Under the pieces are notes generated by a model. It ran no database searches, had not been told where the DNA came from, and was given only the letters and a program-made list of their open reading frames with translations. This document shows, piece by piece, positions 8,793 to 19,578 of a stretch of DNA of 64,000 nt. Position numbers and translations under genes: made by a program. The stretch is from Fimbriimonadaceae bacterium (GTDB lineage Bacteria > Armatimonadota > Fimbriimonadia > Fimbriimonadales > Fimbriimonadaceae). The stretch covers positions 38,713-102,712 of the forward strand of contig JANJUB010000073.1 in NCBI GenBank assembly GCA_024710805.1. Reading direction: 5' to 3'. How positions within the stretch are numbered: position 1 is the first letter of the stretch; each line of letters begins with the position of its first letter.

Positions 8793-10933
8793 TGCTGCTG
8801 GCCCTTGCCATGGTGGCGGTAACGCAGACCATCACTCACGAGTTCGTCTACGTTGCGGACCAGCCGCGGAAAACGGTCTCGGTTGCCGGGAGCTTCAATA
8901 ACTGGGATCGAAACGCCAACCCGATGCGAGCCGATGCCGACGGGCGCACTTGGCGAACCAAGGTCGGCTTGGGCGTGGGCCAACATCAGTACAAGTTCGT
9001 TCTCGACGGCGACCAGTGGATCGTCGATCCGAAGTCGAAGGACAACCGCGACGACGGCAACGGCAACATCAACTCTTTTCTGACCCTGCTTCCCTCCGAT
9101 TACTCGGCCCCGGCGGTGCGCGGCGATGGTTCGATCACGCTCTCGGGGCTTCAACACGACGCCACGGACACGGCGGTGTATTGGGATCGCGGACACCTGA
9201 CGCTCCAGTTTAGGACCCGCAAAGATGACGTCGAGCGAGTCTCCGTTCGGGTCGGCACTTTGAACACCCCGATGTCGCGAACCAGCTCGGACGACCTTTA
9301 TGACTACTACCGAGCGCGGGTGAAGTGGGACGGCAAGTCGGATCTTGAATACGTATTCAACCTGCAGGATCGACGAGCCTTCACATACGGCTCGAAGGGA
9401 CTCGACGGCGGCACGTTCCGGATCTCGGCCAAGGATTTCAAGCCCTTCGCGATTCCAACCTGGGCGGAAGGCGCGGTCTTCTATCAGATCTTCCCCGAGC
9501 GCTTCGAGAACGGTGACCGATCGAACGATCCCGCCAACGCGATTGAGTGGGGCGGTAAGCCGGAGTGGTTTAACTTTATGGGGGGCGACCTCGCGGGTAT
9601 CCGCAAGCGCGCCAGCCATATCGTCGATCTCGGCGTGCAGGGCATCTACCTGAATCCGATCTTCGAGGGGCCGTCGAACCATGGCTACGAAACCACGGAC
9701 TACCTCAAGGTCGCCAAGCGGATGGGGACGAACGATGATCTGCGCGCCTTGGTGCGCGAACTCAAGCCTCAGGGCGTGCGTGTCGTCCTCGACGGCGTGT
9801 TCAACCACACCGCGACCGACTTCTTTGCCTTTACCGATCTTCGCGAGCGGGGAGAGGAGTCGAAGTATCGAGACTGGTTCTTCCCTCGCTCGTTCCCGAT
9901 CAAGGTCGGCGACCCGCCCAACTACGAGGCTTGGTTCGGCTTCCCTTCCATGCCCAAAGTGAACCTGCGCAACGCGGAGGCACGCAAGTACATGCTGGAC
10001 GTCACCCACTTCTGGCACCGCGAGGCGGGAATCGACGGCTGGCGGCTCGACGTCGCCAACGAGGTCGACATGGACTTCTGGCGAGACTTCCGCAAGACGG
10101 TCAAGGGTCTGTCTCCGGAGCAGTGGATCGTCGGCGAAGTCTGGGGTGATGCTCGCCAGTGGCTCCGCGGAGACCAGTGGGACTCCGCGATGGGCTACCA
10201 GTTCCGCGATGCCGCGCTCAAGTTCATCGCCGAGGGCAACACCACAGCTACTCAGTTCATCGACGCGTTGCTTCGTGTGTACGAAAGCTATCCGCCGCAG
10301 GTCTCGCGAAACCTGATGAATCTGTTGAGCAGCCACGATACGCCCCGGTTCCTCACGCTCTGCAAGGGTGATCGCGAGTTGGCTCTGCTTGGAGCAACGG
10401 TCCAGATGACCTGGCCGGGTTCACCGAGCATTTACTACGGAGAGGAACTCGGCATGGAAGGCGCGGCCGACCCCGACAACCGGCGCGGGATGGAATGGAA
10501 TCGACTGTCTGAAGACAACCCCTTCCTGAAGCACTACCGGCGGCTCATGAACCTTCGGTCGCGAAGCGCGGCGTTGCGCACGGGCGAACCGATCCGACTC
10601 CTGGCCGATGATGCGCGCCGGACGGTGGCCTACGGTCGCGTCGAAGGCTCCGACGTTGCTCTGGTCGCAGTCAATCGTTCGGACCAATCCCAAACGATTT
10701 CGATTCCGCTCGACCGCTTGAGCCATCTCAAGTTGCCGGGCGCGTTCGAAGACGCTCTCGCAGGCGCGACGGTGCGCCGATCGGGAGCCCAACTCGTCGT
10801 CACGCTTACCCCGAGGAGCGCCGCCGTGCTGTTGCCGGCGTCGCGGGGCACGGCCCGTTCCGTCCGCGACGCTTCGCGCGCCTCGGCACCCAACAATTTC
10901 ACTCGAAACGCATCCTTGAGGAGACATCCATGA
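8792..10933 (+). CDS. GH13 alpha-glycosidase (cyclomaltodextrinase/neopullulanase-like) with N-terminal CBM48/AMPK-type domain
   Basis: [63 protein letters not shown] overlap with the lacI-like gene. Confidence 0.92.
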   Translation: MLLALAMVAVTQTITHEFVYVADQPRKTVSVAGSFNNWDRNANPMRADADGRTWRTKVGLGVGQHQYKFVLDGDQWIVDPKSKDNRDDGNGNINSFLTLLPSDYSAPAVRGDGSITLSGLQHDATDTAVYWDRGHLTLQFRTRKDDVERVSVRVGTLNTPMSRTSSDDLYDYYRARVKWDGKSDLEYVFNLQDRRAFTYGSKGLDGGTFRISAKDFKPFAIPTWAEGAVFYQIFPERFENGDRSNDPANAIEWGGKPEWFNFMGGDLAGIRKRASHIVDLGVQGIYLNPIFEGPSNHGYETTDYLKVAKRMGTNDDLRALVRELKPQGVRVVLDGVFNHTATDFFAFTDLRERGEESKYRDWFFPRSFPIKVGDPPNYEAWFGFPSMPKVNLRNAEARKYMLDVTHFWHREAGIDGWRLDVANEVDMDFWRDFRKTVKGLSPEQWIVGEVWGDARQWLRGDQWDSAMGYQFRDAALKFIAEGNTTATQFIDALLRVYESYPPQVSRNLMNLLSSHDTPRFLTLCKGDRELALLGATVQMTWPGSPSIYYGEELGMEGAADPDNRRGMEWNRLSEDNPFLKHYRRLMNLRSRSAALRTGEPIRLLADDARRTVAYGRVEGSDVALVAVNRSDQSQTISIPLDRLSHLKLPGAFEDALAGATVRRSGAQLVVTLTPRSAAVLLPASRGTARSVRDASRASAPNNFTRNASLRRHP
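9345..9360. promoter_or_regulatory. Intragenic operator-like palindrome TTGAATACGTATTCAA
   Basis: Shares the 14-bp core TGAATACGTATTCA with the putative operator at 7724. Confidence 0.4.
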
Positions 10934-11793
10934 ACAATCGCAGGGGCTTTACGCTCATTGAACTGCTCGTCGTCATCGCGATCATCGCCATTTTGGCGGC
11001 GATCCTCTTCCCTGTCTTTGCCCAGGCAAAGGTCGCGGCCAAAAAGATCGTGTCGCTCAGCAACATGAAGCAGCTGAATCTAGCTTCGATCATGTACCAG
11101 TCTGACTTCGACGATAACTTCGGCACCAAGGTGCGCGTTGGCTTCGGCCCGGCGCAGGGCGGTGGTGATCCCGAAGTTGCGATGAGCTTCGACAAGCTCA
11201 TTCAGCCGTACACCAAGAGTTATCAGATCTGGGTCTCGCCGACCGACTCGCGGGCCAAGTTCTCCACTCCGTACGGACTCGGCCGACGCAGCTACGCGCT
11301 TGCCAGCAACGTGTTCACCGGCGTTCAGGTTCGACCTGGTCACTGGGGGTCGTTCGTGGGTAAGGGCTCGATCAGCACCAGCGCAGTGCCCGCGCCAGCC
11401 GGAACGGTGTCCTTTGGCGAGAAGCGCCAGCGAACCAACCCAGCGCTTGGTGCGAACGCATGGACCAATGAAGAGTGGTTCTACGGTATCGAGCTGAACA
11501 ACTCGCGACGCGATGACCTACCGGGCGATGATCCTTCGAGCTGCTGCGGCGAAGTCGCCTACTCGTTCAGCGAGGGCGCAAACTGGGCGTTCGTCGACGG
11601 ACACGTGAAGTGGGTGGCGATGACCGGCCGACGTTTGACCGACGGCAAGAAGATCGGCACGCGATTCCCCGGATACGCCGAGAAGGCCGCGCAGTGGGTC
11701 GGCGCTCCGGATCCGTATTGGGATACCGGTCTGAGCTGCTTCGACTCGGGTTGGGCCGCCACCGATGGCGACTGCCCTCTCCCGCAAGAGTAA
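10930..11793 (+). CDS. Prepilin-type N-terminal / DUF1559-like (H-X9-DG) protein
   Basis: [31 protein letters not shown] and C-terminal [11 protein letters not shown]. Confidence 0.93.
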   Translation: MNNRRGFTLIELLVVIAIIAILAAILFPVFAQAKVAAKKIVSLSNMKQLNLASIMYQSDFDDNFGTKVRVGFGPAQGGGDPEVAMSFDKLIQPYTKSYQIWVSPTDSRAKFSTPYGLGRRSYALASNVFTGVQVRPGHWGSFVGKGSISTSAVPAPAGTVSFGEKRQRTNPALGANAWTNEEWFYGIELNNSRRDDLPGDDPSSCCGEVAYSFSEGANWAFVDGHVKWVAMTGRRLTDGKKIGTRFPGYAEKAAQWVGAPDPYWDTGLSCFDSGWAATDGDCPLPQE

Positions 11794-11805
11794 GCTGAGA
11801 ACATC

Positions 11806-12078
11806 ATGAAGAAGGAAATCTCACCGGGCGCAGTGATCGGAATCGCCGCCGTAGCCCTTGCCATCGCTGGCGGACTCGGCTTCATGTGGTTCCAAAAGGC
11901 CACGGGCGATGCTCCGGTCTCGCAAGAGCAGATCGACCGCGAGAGGAAGGCAACGGAGGACCGGTACAAGGGGATGGGCGTGCAAACGTCTCCTTCCACC
12001 GCCGGAACACCTCCGACGGCCGGCACCAATCCCGAGGCGGATGCTCGATCGCAGTATCCAGGCGGCTCCGGCCGCTAA
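11806..12078 (+). CDS. Small membrane-anchored hypothetical protein
   Basis: MKKEISPGAVIGIAAVALAIAGGLGFMWF; immediately downstream of the prepilin-like gene. Confidence 0.6.
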   Translation: MKKEISPGAVIGIAAVALAIAGGLGFMWFQKATGDAPVSQEQIDRERKATEDRYKGMGVQTSPSTAGTPPTAGTNPEADARSQYPGGSGR

Positions 12079-12094
12079 GGTCCCTTCTCGAACT

Positions 12095-12133
12095 GCGGGC
12101 TCCTTCGAACTCCGAAGGAGCCCGCTTTGTTTT
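12095..12133 (+). terminator. Rho-independent terminator
   Basis: gcgggctccttcgaactccgaaggagcccgctttgtttt. Confidence 0.85.
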
Positions 12134-12145
12134 ATACTTCCTTGC

Positions 12146-12886
12146 ATGCTCGATGTCCGCTCCGAAGGCTCCGTCCTCCGCATCACCCTTGCTCGACCCG
12201 AGGTGCGCAATGCATTCAACGACGAGCTCATTTCCCGCCTTACCGACGCGCTCAGGGGGGTAAGCAACGAGACTCGTCTGGTCGTGCTGAGCGGCGAGGG
12301 GAAAGCGTTCTGCGCGGGCGGAGACCTCGAATGGATGAGGCGTGCCTCCTCCTATTCGAGAGACGAGAACGTGGCCGATGCCCTCAAGTTGGCCGGCCTC
12401 TTCGAGTCGGTCGCAAGCTGCAACGCTCCTGTGCTCTCGCGAGTCCACGGTGCCTGTTTTGGCGGCGGCTGCGGTCTGGTTGCGGCCTCGGACCTTGCCA
12501 TCGCCGATCCGGGCACGCTCTTCGCGTTCAGCGAAGTGCGCTTGGGGCTCATCGCCGGCACAATTTCGAGCCATGTCATTCCGAAAATCGGCAAGGGGCA
12601 TGCGCGCGCGCTTTATGCGACCGGAGAAGCGTTCGACGCATCGCGGGCGCTCTTGATTGGATTGGTTCACCAGGTGGGCGACCTCGATGAAATCGAAGCG
12701 AAGATCATCAAGCAGGTGCTGTCGGTGAGCCCGAATGCGGTTCGGGAGTCGAGGAAGATCGTGCGCGACTTCCCGCTGTCGGTCGACGAGTGCGCGAACC
12801 GCCTCGCCGACATCCGATCGAGCGACGAGGGTCGCGAGGGTGTCGCGGCGTTCCTGGAGAAGCGCAAAGCGAGTTTCGCCGAATGA
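12146..12886 (+). CDS. Enoyl-CoA hydratase/isomerase family protein
   Basis: Crotonase motifs GEGKAFCAGGDLEWM and RVHGACFGGGCGLVAASDLAIAD. Confidence 0.92.
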   Translation: MLDVRSEGSVLRITLARPEVRNAFNDELISRLTDALRGVSNETRLVVLSGEGKAFCAGGDLEWMRRASSYSRDENVADALKLAGLFESVASCNAPVLSRVHGACFGGGCGLVAASDLAIADPGTLFAFSEVRLGLIAGTISSHVIPKIGKGHARALYATGEAFDASRALLIGLVHQVGDLDEIEAKIIKQVLSVSPNAVRESRKIVRDFPLSVDECANRLADIRSSDEGREGVAAFLEKRKASFAE

Positions 12887-12958
12887 TCTTCCCTATCTTA
12901 ATGAGCTTAATGACCCGTTAATCGCCGGCTAATGCCCCCTTAATCTCGGCCCTTTAGA

Positions 12959-13888
12959 GTGACTGGAAGGAGCTTCCCGCGTTGCTCCGGAGGAGGAATC
13001 ACTTTGAAGAGGGCATTTACCCTGATTGAGCTGCTGGTGGTCATCGCGATCATCGCGATCTTGGCGGCGATCTTGTTCCCGGTGTTCGCGCAGGCGAAAG
13101 AAGCCGCAAAGAAGACCGGCGACCTATCGAACCTGAAGCAGCTCGGCACCGCGTTGATGCTGTACATGGGCGATACGGACGACACGCCGCCGCAGACCAC
13201 GTGGAACGAAAAGGATCTTATCACGCGGGTGCGCCTTCACTCTGCGAAGGTCCACTGGAGCTGGACCATGCAGCCCTACGTGAAGAACCTCGATATCTTC
13301 TACAGCCCGGGCGACCCCAATCCTGCGACGCCTCGAACTCCGGGGTGTACGACGGTCGCACAGATGAACGCCGACCCGTGGCCGTATACCTGCGATAAGC
13401 AGGCCCCCAAGCTCTCGTACATCAATAGCTACAACGTCATTCCGGCGCACGACTTCATTCCGCAGTCGGCGAGCGCCTACGACTCACCGTCAAACAACGT
13501 TGTGTTCACGCATCGTCGAGCCAAGCCGGTGGGTCTGATGACCAGTCCATTCGGCCCCTGGAAAGGCGTGAGTGGATTCAAGACCATTGGGTCGGCCTCG
13601 TTCATGAAGGACACGCCTTGCTCGTTCCATCGATACGGAACGGACTATGTCTACTCGACGCTTCAGGACGCGCAGAACGGCATGATCAACAACGTCAACG
13701 ACGGAACACCGACGACGCTGGTCCGGATGTTGTACACGCGATTCAACGGTGGAGCGAACTATACGTTCCTCGACGGACACGCGAAGTTCCACAAGCTTGA
13801 GCAAACCCTCGACCCGCTGAACCCCAAGTGGGGCGACCGGTTCTACCCGGTTGACGCCCCTTGGAACGAAGACTGCAACCCTTGGTAG
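12959..13888 (+). CDS. Prepilin-type N-terminal / DUF1559-like protein (second copy)
   Basis: [37 protein letters not shown]-terminal [11 protein letters not shown]. Start uncertain (could be an internal TTG near 13004). Confidence 0.9.
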   Translation: MTGRSFPRCSGGGITLKRAFTLIELLVVIAIIAILAAILFPVFAQAKEAAKKTGDLSNLKQLGTALMLYMGDTDDTPPQTTWNEKDLITRVRLHSAKVHWSWTMQPYVKNLDIFYSPGDPNPATPRTPGCTTVAQMNADPWPYTCDKQAPKLSYINSYNVIPAHDFIPQSASAYDSPSNNVVFTHRRAKPVGLMTSPFGPWKGVSGFKTIGSASFMKDTPCSFHRYGTDYVYSTLQDAQNGMINNVNDGTPTTLVRMLYTRFNGGANYTFLDGHAKFHKLEQTLDPLNPKWGDRFYPVDAPWNEDCNPW

Positions 13889-13899
13889 TCTGAGGCACC

Positions 13900-13940
13900 G
13901 GCCCGCGACCGTCGTTCGATGATCGCGGGCCGTTTTCGTT
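13900..13940 (+). terminator. Rho-independent terminator
   Basis: ggcccgcgaccgtcgttcgatgatcgcgggccgttttcgtt. Confidence 0.8.
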
Positions 13941-13959
13941 TGTCACATACTGACGTGGG

Positions 13960-14397
13960 ATGCGACGAGACTTCCGCCGCTGGGCCGCTAGTTACGAACG
14001 GCGTCTGACTCTGTCCGAGATCGAGACGCTTGCAAACGGTAGGCACGTCGATGACCGATGCCTTGCACTGATGGCCCTTCGGGACTATGCGGCCCCAGAT
14101 GCTGAGATGATCACGAGACGGTTGCTTCGCGATCGGAGCTTTCGAGTGAGGCTCGACGCCGCGGCGACGGTGGGATGCAGCAAGATCTTCTCGCTCGCCG
14201 ATCAAGTCCACGATTTGGCGGTTGCGGATCCGCACATCCGGGTTCGACTGTGGTCGGTACAGGCCCTGCGATACCTTCGCGATCCTCGCTGGCTTGAGCT
14301 CATGCCAAAGATCGACGGCCCGGGCCTCAACTCGTATGAACAAGCTGACCGGGGCAAGCTCAAGCGGCTGTTGCGGATTCTTGCAGGTTCGCGCTGA
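13960..14397 (+). CDS. HEAT-repeat-like hypothetical protein
   Basis: 145 aa, helical repeats such as DRCLALMALRDYAAPDAEMI and FRVRLDAAATVGCSK. Confidence 0.55.
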   Translation: MRRDFRRWAASYERRLTLSEIETLANGRHVDDRCLALMALRDYAAPDAEMITRRLLRDRSFRVRLDAAATVGCSKIFSLADQVHDLAVADPHIRVRLWSVQALRYLRDPRWLELMPKIDGPGLNSYEQADRGKLKRLLRILAGSR

Positions 14398-14398
14398 C

Positions 14399-15541
14399 TC
14401 AGAGATGGGTCGGCATTCTCCTCTTGCGGCGGCGGCGCACGTACAGCACAACCGCTACGAGAATCGCCGTGCCGGCCACGGCGAAGAACCGATTCGCGCC
14501 GTAGGGATCCCAGCGCCGGATGTGGTCGCTCAGGCTGTCCTTATCCAGGGGACGCGGCGGGCGCTCCGTATAACCCTCCCAGAAGTTCTGGTCTGTGTCC
14601 GGGTGCTTGCCCTCGCCGAGCCGCTTGAGGACGAACGCTTCGCGCTCCTTGGCCCACGCGTCGGCGTCCTTCCGCAACTCCCGGTATTCAGCGCGTACCC
14701 GTTTTGGCTCGGAGAGAGACGTGCTGATGACCATCTCCTCTTCGTTCGCCAGTAGGCTCCTCTTCCCGACCTTCAGCAGTTCTCGCGCTCGTTCATTCGC
14801 CAACTCGGCAACCGCACCTTCGCCCAGTTGCCGGGCGGAGATATGGCCGATCGCCTGGAAGACGTCGACGCTCTCCCATGCGTTGCCCAGCATCACCAAA
14901 CCGACCAACCCCTTGCGCGCCCGCTCGGACGAGATTCTGCCTTCGTTGTACGAGTCCAAGTAGCCACCCAAATCACTCTGGGGACCCTCGATCACCCAAT
15001 CCATCGTGGCCAGCTGCACATCTTCCCTGCCAAAGTGGGCGCCCGGGTTCAGTTCGATCGCATTGGCGATCAGGTTGCGCCCCCTCCCGAGGTCGTCCAC
15101 TTTCTCTCGATTCGCCCCTTTCCCAAACCAACGGTGGGCATACAGCGTGCCCGCGTTCGCATAGAAGCGATACCAGTGATCCTTCTGCTTCGTCTTCGTC
15201 GGATCCTCAGTTTCCAGCAGCGCGCGCTTGCGCTCGATCATCGCGACGGCTTCATCGCTCCGCTTCAGCCGGTCGAGCGCGACGGCGGCATTGTCGAGCC
15301 GCTCGAGCTGGTCCTCGAGCGATAGCCCACCCTGATCGAGTTCTCGGGTCACGCGCTCGAGGCGCATCTCGTAGTAGCGGTCCGGCCAGCGCTCGAACCG
15401 ACCCGTGAGGACCCGAACGATGTCCATATTGCCCGACGCTTCCGCGCGGAGGGTGTCGTAGTCCCAGAGGCACGCACTCGCAATCGAGGCGACCAAGAGC
15501 AACAGCGCAAGACCTACTGCTCGCAGCTTCATCCTATCCAT
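14399..15541 (-). CDS. Hypothetical lipoprotein-like, TPR-like protein with C-terminal TM
   Basis: Signal/lipobox-like LLLLVASIASACLWD; C-terminal FFAVAGTAILVAVVLYVRRRRKRRM. Confidence 0.7.
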   Translation of the reverse strand: MDRMKLRAVGLALLLLVASIASACLWDYDTLRAEASGNMDIVRVLTGRFERWPDRYYEMRLERVTRELDQGGLSLEDQLERLDNAAVALDRLKRSDEAVAMIERKRALLETEDPTKTKQKDHWYRFYANAGTLYAHRWFGKGANREKVDDLGRGRNLIANAIELNPGAHFGREDVQLATMDWVIEGPQSDLGGYLDSYNEGRISSERARKGLVGLVMLGNAWESVDVFQAIGHISARQLGEGAVAELANERARELLKVGKRSLLANEEEMVISTSLSEPKRVRAEYRELRKDADAWAKEREAFVLKRLGEGKHPDTDQNFWEGYTERPPRPLDKDSLSDHIRRWDPYGANRFFAVAGTAILVAVVLYVRRRRKRRMPTHL

Positions 15542-15590
15542 CCTAACTCACTCGGCGGCACGCTTTAGCTTGAATCCGTAGAATCTGTCT

Positions 15591-16883
15591 GTGCTTTCCG
15601 TGCTCTTGACCCTCAATACGCCACCACCTCTGCAGATCGTCGAACCCGTTCGCTCGGAAGTCATCCAGCCGATTCGAAACGCAAGTTTCAACAAGGACGG
15701 CAAGGCGCGCAAGCGCAAGCAGGGCGGAAATCCTCGTACCGTGGATGGCATCTTGATGTTCGACGGCGCGCAGGATGGCAATCGCCAGGTCGATCCGCAA
15801 ATCTCGGTCGGGGGTAACTACGTGTTCCACGGCACCAACAGCGGATTGGTGATCTACGACAAGCAAGGCAACTACGTGGACGGCGTACCGCAGTCAGAGT
15901 TCAACGAAGGCATCGATCCCAAAATGGGGTTCTGCCTGAGCAATCGAGTGCACTTCTTCAATCTGTGGAATCCTTGGGACAAGGAGAAGAAGAAACCCGT
16001 CAACGTTTCAGTCTCTGAATCGGCTGATCCGCGCGGTGCGTGGAACACGTATCCGATTCCCGCTCCGGCGGGCGTCGACGGAGGCGGAATCGGCAACAGC
16101 CGCAAGTGGATCGGCTACAGCTTCCCGGGAGGCAGCGAACGCACCTTCGTGCTTTCCCTCAAAGACGCGAAGGCGGGCAAGCCGGTCACCGTGCACCACT
16201 TCGCGGGCAGCCTCGGACACCCGGTGTTCACTCAAGATCCCGTCGACGACCTTCTTTTCGTCAACCTAAGCAATGAGGAGATTGTCTTGACGACGGTCGG
16301 CGACGGACCCAAAGGTGTCCCGGTGGTCAAGTCGGTATTGCGACAGCCCCACGCGTTTCTGCACTTCGGCCGCCCGCCCGCATCACCGATGAAGGGCACG
16401 GAGGCGACGACCGCATCCGGAGATAGGAACCCGAAGACTCTCGTCGTTCAGGGTGGGCATCTGTGGTTCTCCCACACGGTGAATGTCAACGGCCGGGCGG
16501 GGGTTCAGTGGCATCAGGTGCGCGTGTCCGACGGCAAGTTCGTTCAGAGCGGGCTGGTCGCCGACCCGAAGAACAGCTTCATCCAAACGACGATCGGGGT
16601 GAACAAGCGCAACGACGTGCTGGTCGGATTTCAGGAAACGGGGCCAGACATGTTCATTTCGGGACGGTTTGCCGTGAGGCGCGCGGGGGATCAAGCGGGA
16701 CGTCTCGGTCCGATCCGAAAGCTGGTCGAAGGGGTGGCCGCGACGGAAGGTGGAGCGTGGGGCGACTACAGCGGCTCGACGGTCGATGGAGACAATCACC
16801 TCGACCTCTGGACAATCCAGAGTTTCGCCAATGAGCAGGGCCGCGGGGGCACAATCATCGCGCGAATCCGAGCGGAGGACTGA
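15591..16883 (+). CDS. Hypothetical protein (430 aa)
   Basis: Long ORF consistent with local codon bias; beta-rich, no named domain recognised. Confidence 0.7.
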   Translation: MLSVLLTLNTPPPLQIVEPVRSEVIQPIRNASFNKDGKARKRKQGGNPRTVDGILMFDGAQDGNRQVDPQISVGGNYVFHGTNSGLVIYDKQGNYVDGVPQSEFNEGIDPKMGFCLSNRVHFFNLWNPWDKEKKKPVNVSVSESADPRGAWNTYPIPAPAGVDGGGIGNSRKWIGYSFPGGSERTFVLSLKDAKAGKPVTVHHFAGSLGHPVFTQDPVDDLLFVNLSNEEIVLTTVGDGPKGVPVVKSVLRQPHAFLHFGRPPASPMKGTEATTASGDRNPKTLVVQGGHLWFSHTVNVNGRAGVQWHQVRVSDGKFVQSGLVADPKNSFIQTTIGVNKRNDVLVGFQETGPDMFISGRFAVRRAGDQAGRLGPIRKLVEGVAATEGGAWGDYSGSTVDGDNHLDLWTIQSFANEQGRGGTIIARIRAED

Positions 16884-17984
16884 TCAGACCTTGGCTAGCT
16901 CACGCGCGAGCTCACCGGTAACCTGATAGCACTTTGCGCCAGCTGGATGATCGACCCAAAGGAGCTTCGAGGCGGGGTCATAGTGCCCAACGAGCGTAAG
17001 TTGATCACTGACTAGCCCGACCAGTCGTGCCTTCGCCGGCTTCTTTCCCTCAGGCTCGGTGAGTTTCAACGTGCCCTCTGCCTTGGAGCCTGTTGGCAAT
17101 CGCCAGGCGCGCTCCAAAATGCTCTTGCTGGCCTGCTCGGTACCTGCCGAGCGCGACTGACTCAGGTCAGCTCCAAACACCATGATGGCTTCACCGGTGA
17201 CCGCGTCGACAAGCACATTCTGCCACCCAAACCAAAACGAATACGCGAGCACGGCCCGCTTTTCGACAACATGTCCGCGATACTTGTCGCTCGCCCAGTA
17301 GGCAAAGGGCGCGGTGGCCTTGGCGAGTGCCTCGGGCGTCTGTTCAATTGAAGCACCGACCCAACGGAGTCCAAACCGGGTCTCCGGAGCAACGGCAATC
17401 GGCTTCACTTGCATGTACTTAGCCCAAGCGGCCTCATAGCAAGCCTCTTCGGTGAACTGGGGTCTCATGGAAGGGTCGGTAGTCCAGTCGAAAGAAGGCG
17501 CATGAAGCCGAAGAGGCTTTGAAGTCCGTGCATCTATAGCCAGATTAATGGGGGTGCGGTGCGTTGGGTAACCGTCCACCACGTACGACCAACTCACCAG
17601 AAACCGGTTGCTGTCTTCACTGTAGACGCTCCGGTCAATGCGGGGTGTAAGACGTCCGGGCGCAAGCAACTTCAATACCGCGCCAACTCGCACGAGCAAA
17701 ATGGGTTCACTCAACACTGGAATATGGGCAGTGTCGCGCTCAGGGGCAAACTGACCCCAGACAATCCTCGCATCGTCTGGGTGAAAAGAGACCGTGTCGT
17801 TGTTACTAAACACAAGGTCAGCTAGAACGCCAGGAGCTATGCGATACCGTATCGCCTGAGAACTCCAGCCCGATCCGCCGGTAGAGGCACGCCAAATAGC
17901 TTGAAGTTTCTCCAGAGCCACGGATTCGTTGGGCAACGGGTCTGAGCCGGTGGATAGCGCAAGGTATGCGAGAAGTGACAACAT
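16884..17984 (-). CDS. Hypothetical secreted protein
   Basis: ORF 16884..18089; start MLSLLAYLALSTGS at 17984 preferred (signal-like). Confidence 0.65.
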   Translation of the reverse strand: MLSLLAYLALSTGSDPLPNESVALEKLQAIWRASTGGSGWSSQAIRYRIAPGVLADLVFSNNDTVSFHPDDARIVWGQFAPERDTAHIPVLSEPILLVRVGAVLKLLAPGRLTPRIDRSVYSEDSNRFLVSWSYVVDGYPTHRTPINLAIDARTSKPLRLHAPSFDWTTDPSMRPQFTEEACYEAAWAKYMQVKPIAVAPETRFGLRWVGASIEQTPEALAKATAPFAYWASDKYRGHVVEKRAVLAYSFWFGWQNVLVDAVTGEAIMVFGADLSQSRSAGTEQASKSILERAWRLPTGSKAEGTLKLTEPEGKKPAKARLVGLVSDQLTLVGHYDPASKLLWVDHPAGAKCYQVTGELARELAKV

Positions 17985-18213
17985 TATTGTTCTCCAAGGG
18001 GAATGTCCAGTCGCGCCCAGTTCTTGAACGGATTGACACTGGCATTCCATTGCGTAAGAGTTAAGTATACGTAGTAGAAGTCGCGTCAAGGAATCACCGA
18101 CGAGATCGTGATTCCAGGTATTTCTACCAGTATGTCACCTAGGCCAGTAGCTACTGTCAATCAGGAGAGTCGACTTGTGCCGTGGGCTCCTCAACGCTCG
18201 GTAGACTGAACCC

Positions 18214-19017
18214 ATGGAACGCCCCCTGCTCATCGGCATCGCCGGAGGTTCGGGATCGGGCAAGACGTACTTGGCGCGCAAGGTGCTGGGCATGGTGGGC
18301 GAGGCGGCCGCCCTCGTCAGTATGGATCAGTATTTCCGCAGCGTGGATGGCACGCGCAAGGTCGATGCCCACGACATCAACTTCGACCACCCGGCCCACT
18401 TGGACCTCGACGGGATGGTGCGCGATTTGGAGCAGCTCATGCGCGGAGAGGTGGCGATGACGCCGGCGTATGACTTTGCGACGCAAACCCAAACGCCCGC
18501 GGCGATCCGAGTCGAGCCTAAACCGGTGATCTTGGTCGAAGGGCTGTTCGTCCTCGCGGAGCCGGTGGCTCACCTCTTCGACCTCACGGTCTTCCTGGAT
18601 GTCGAGGCCGACCAGCGCCTGATCGGGCGGATTCTGCGCGATGTGAAGGAGCGCGGCAGTTCGCTGGAGTGGGCGATCGACCGCTACCAGCGGTTCGTGC
18701 GACCGAGCTATGAGGTGTTTGTCGACCCGACCAAGCAATACGCCGATGTGGTGGTGGACTTCACCTATCGAAGGGCATTCTTCCAGGAGTTGCTCACGAA
18801 TGCGATTGCGGTGGTGGTGAAGTCGAAGGTTCCGGTGCAGGAAGCGCTGCGCAAGTTGCGTGACGACCAGATTGCGCTTGGCCTGATGCCCGGGCGGGCC
18901 ATGCGGCCGGTGGGGATCAACATTTTGGAGCTCGCGAAGATCTGCCCCGAGGATGTGTGCCCCTCGGTGGCCCCGATGCCGGCGGTATCGCCGCACATCT
19001 TCGGGTCATCCACATGA
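18214..19017 (+). CDS. Uridine kinase/phosphoribulokinase-like P-loop kinase
   Basis: IGIAGGSGSGKTYLARKV; DHPAHLDLDGMV; VILVEGLFVL. Confidence 0.85.
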   Translation: MERPLLIGIAGGSGSGKTYLARKVLGMVGEAAALVSMDQYFRSVDGTRKVDAHDINFDHPAHLDLDGMVRDLEQLMRGEVAMTPAYDFATQTQTPAAIRVEPKPVILVEGLFVLAEPVAHLFDLTVFLDVEADQRLIGRILRDVKERGSSLEWAIDRYQRFVRPSYEVFVDPTKQYADVVVDFTYRRAFFQELLTNAIAVVVKSKVPVQEALRKLRDDQIALGLMPGRAMRPVGINILELAKICPEDVCPSVAPMPAVSPHIFGSST

Positions 19018-19045
19018 GCCTAGAGATTCTCGGTTGGTCAAAGAC

Positions 19046-19103
19046 GCTCCCATCTTGAGGGGAGCTGGCTCGCTTAGCGAGACTGAGGGGTTTTGTTGAC
19101 CCC
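19046..19103. repeat. Short palindromic intergenic sequence upstream of the DUF559 gene
   Basis: gctccc-atcttga-ggggagc hairpin followed by ctcgcttagcgag palindrome. Confidence 0.5.
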
Positions 19104-19128
19104 CATCCATCATCCGCTAAAATCGGCC

Positions 19129-19476
19129 ATGGACGAGACAAGACGCCGGGCCCGTGAGCTGCGTCGCAACTCAACCGAGGCGGAAAAGGCACTATGGCGT
19201 CATTTGCGTGCGCGCCCCTTTGGGCTCAGATTCCGAAGGCAATACCCCATCCCGCCTTACATCGTTGACTTCTACTGTCCGAGCATCAGACTGGCGATCG
19301 AAGTCGACGGAGACAGCCACGAATGGCAGCGTGATTACGATGAGCACCGCGACAGAGCGATTCAAGCCAAGGGCGTCACCATCTTGCGCGTAGGCAACGA
19401 CGAGGCCAGGCTCGACCCGGGATCGGTTCTTGACACGCTTGAGAAGCTGCTGATCCAGCAACGCAGCAAGAGTTGA
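19129..19476 (+). CDS. DUF559 domain (Vsr/PD-(D/E)XK-like) endonuclease
   Basis: ARELRRNSTEAEKALWRHLRARPFGLRFRRQYPIPPYIVDFYCPSIRLAIEVDGDSH. Confidence 0.9.
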   Translation: MDETRRRARELRRNSTEAEKALWRHLRARPFGLRFRRQYPIPPYIVDFYCPSIRLAIEVDGDSHEWQRDYDEHRDRAIQAKGVTILRVGNDEARLDPGSVLDTLEKLLIQQRSKS

Positions 19477-19521
19477 GCTTATCTAGACGAACCCCACCCC
19501 GGTTCGCGAACGCTCACCGAC

Positions 19522-19545
19522 CCTCCCCTGCATGCAAGGGAGGGG
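19522..19545. repeat. Palindrome downstream of the DUF559 gene
   Basis: cctcccctgcatgcaagggagggg. Confidence 0.5.
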
Positions 19546-19578
19546 TACTCAACTCGATGAAGTTGCATCCGCAAGTGG

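Noticed and set aside
8789-10336. 515-aa minus-strand ORF
   Set aside because: Antisense to the GH13 gene, which has clear catalytic motifs.
10930-13888. Two prepilin/DUF1559-like genes as a type IV pilus locus
   Set aside because: No pilus assembly genes nearby; such H-X9-DG proteins are typically dispersed paralogs.
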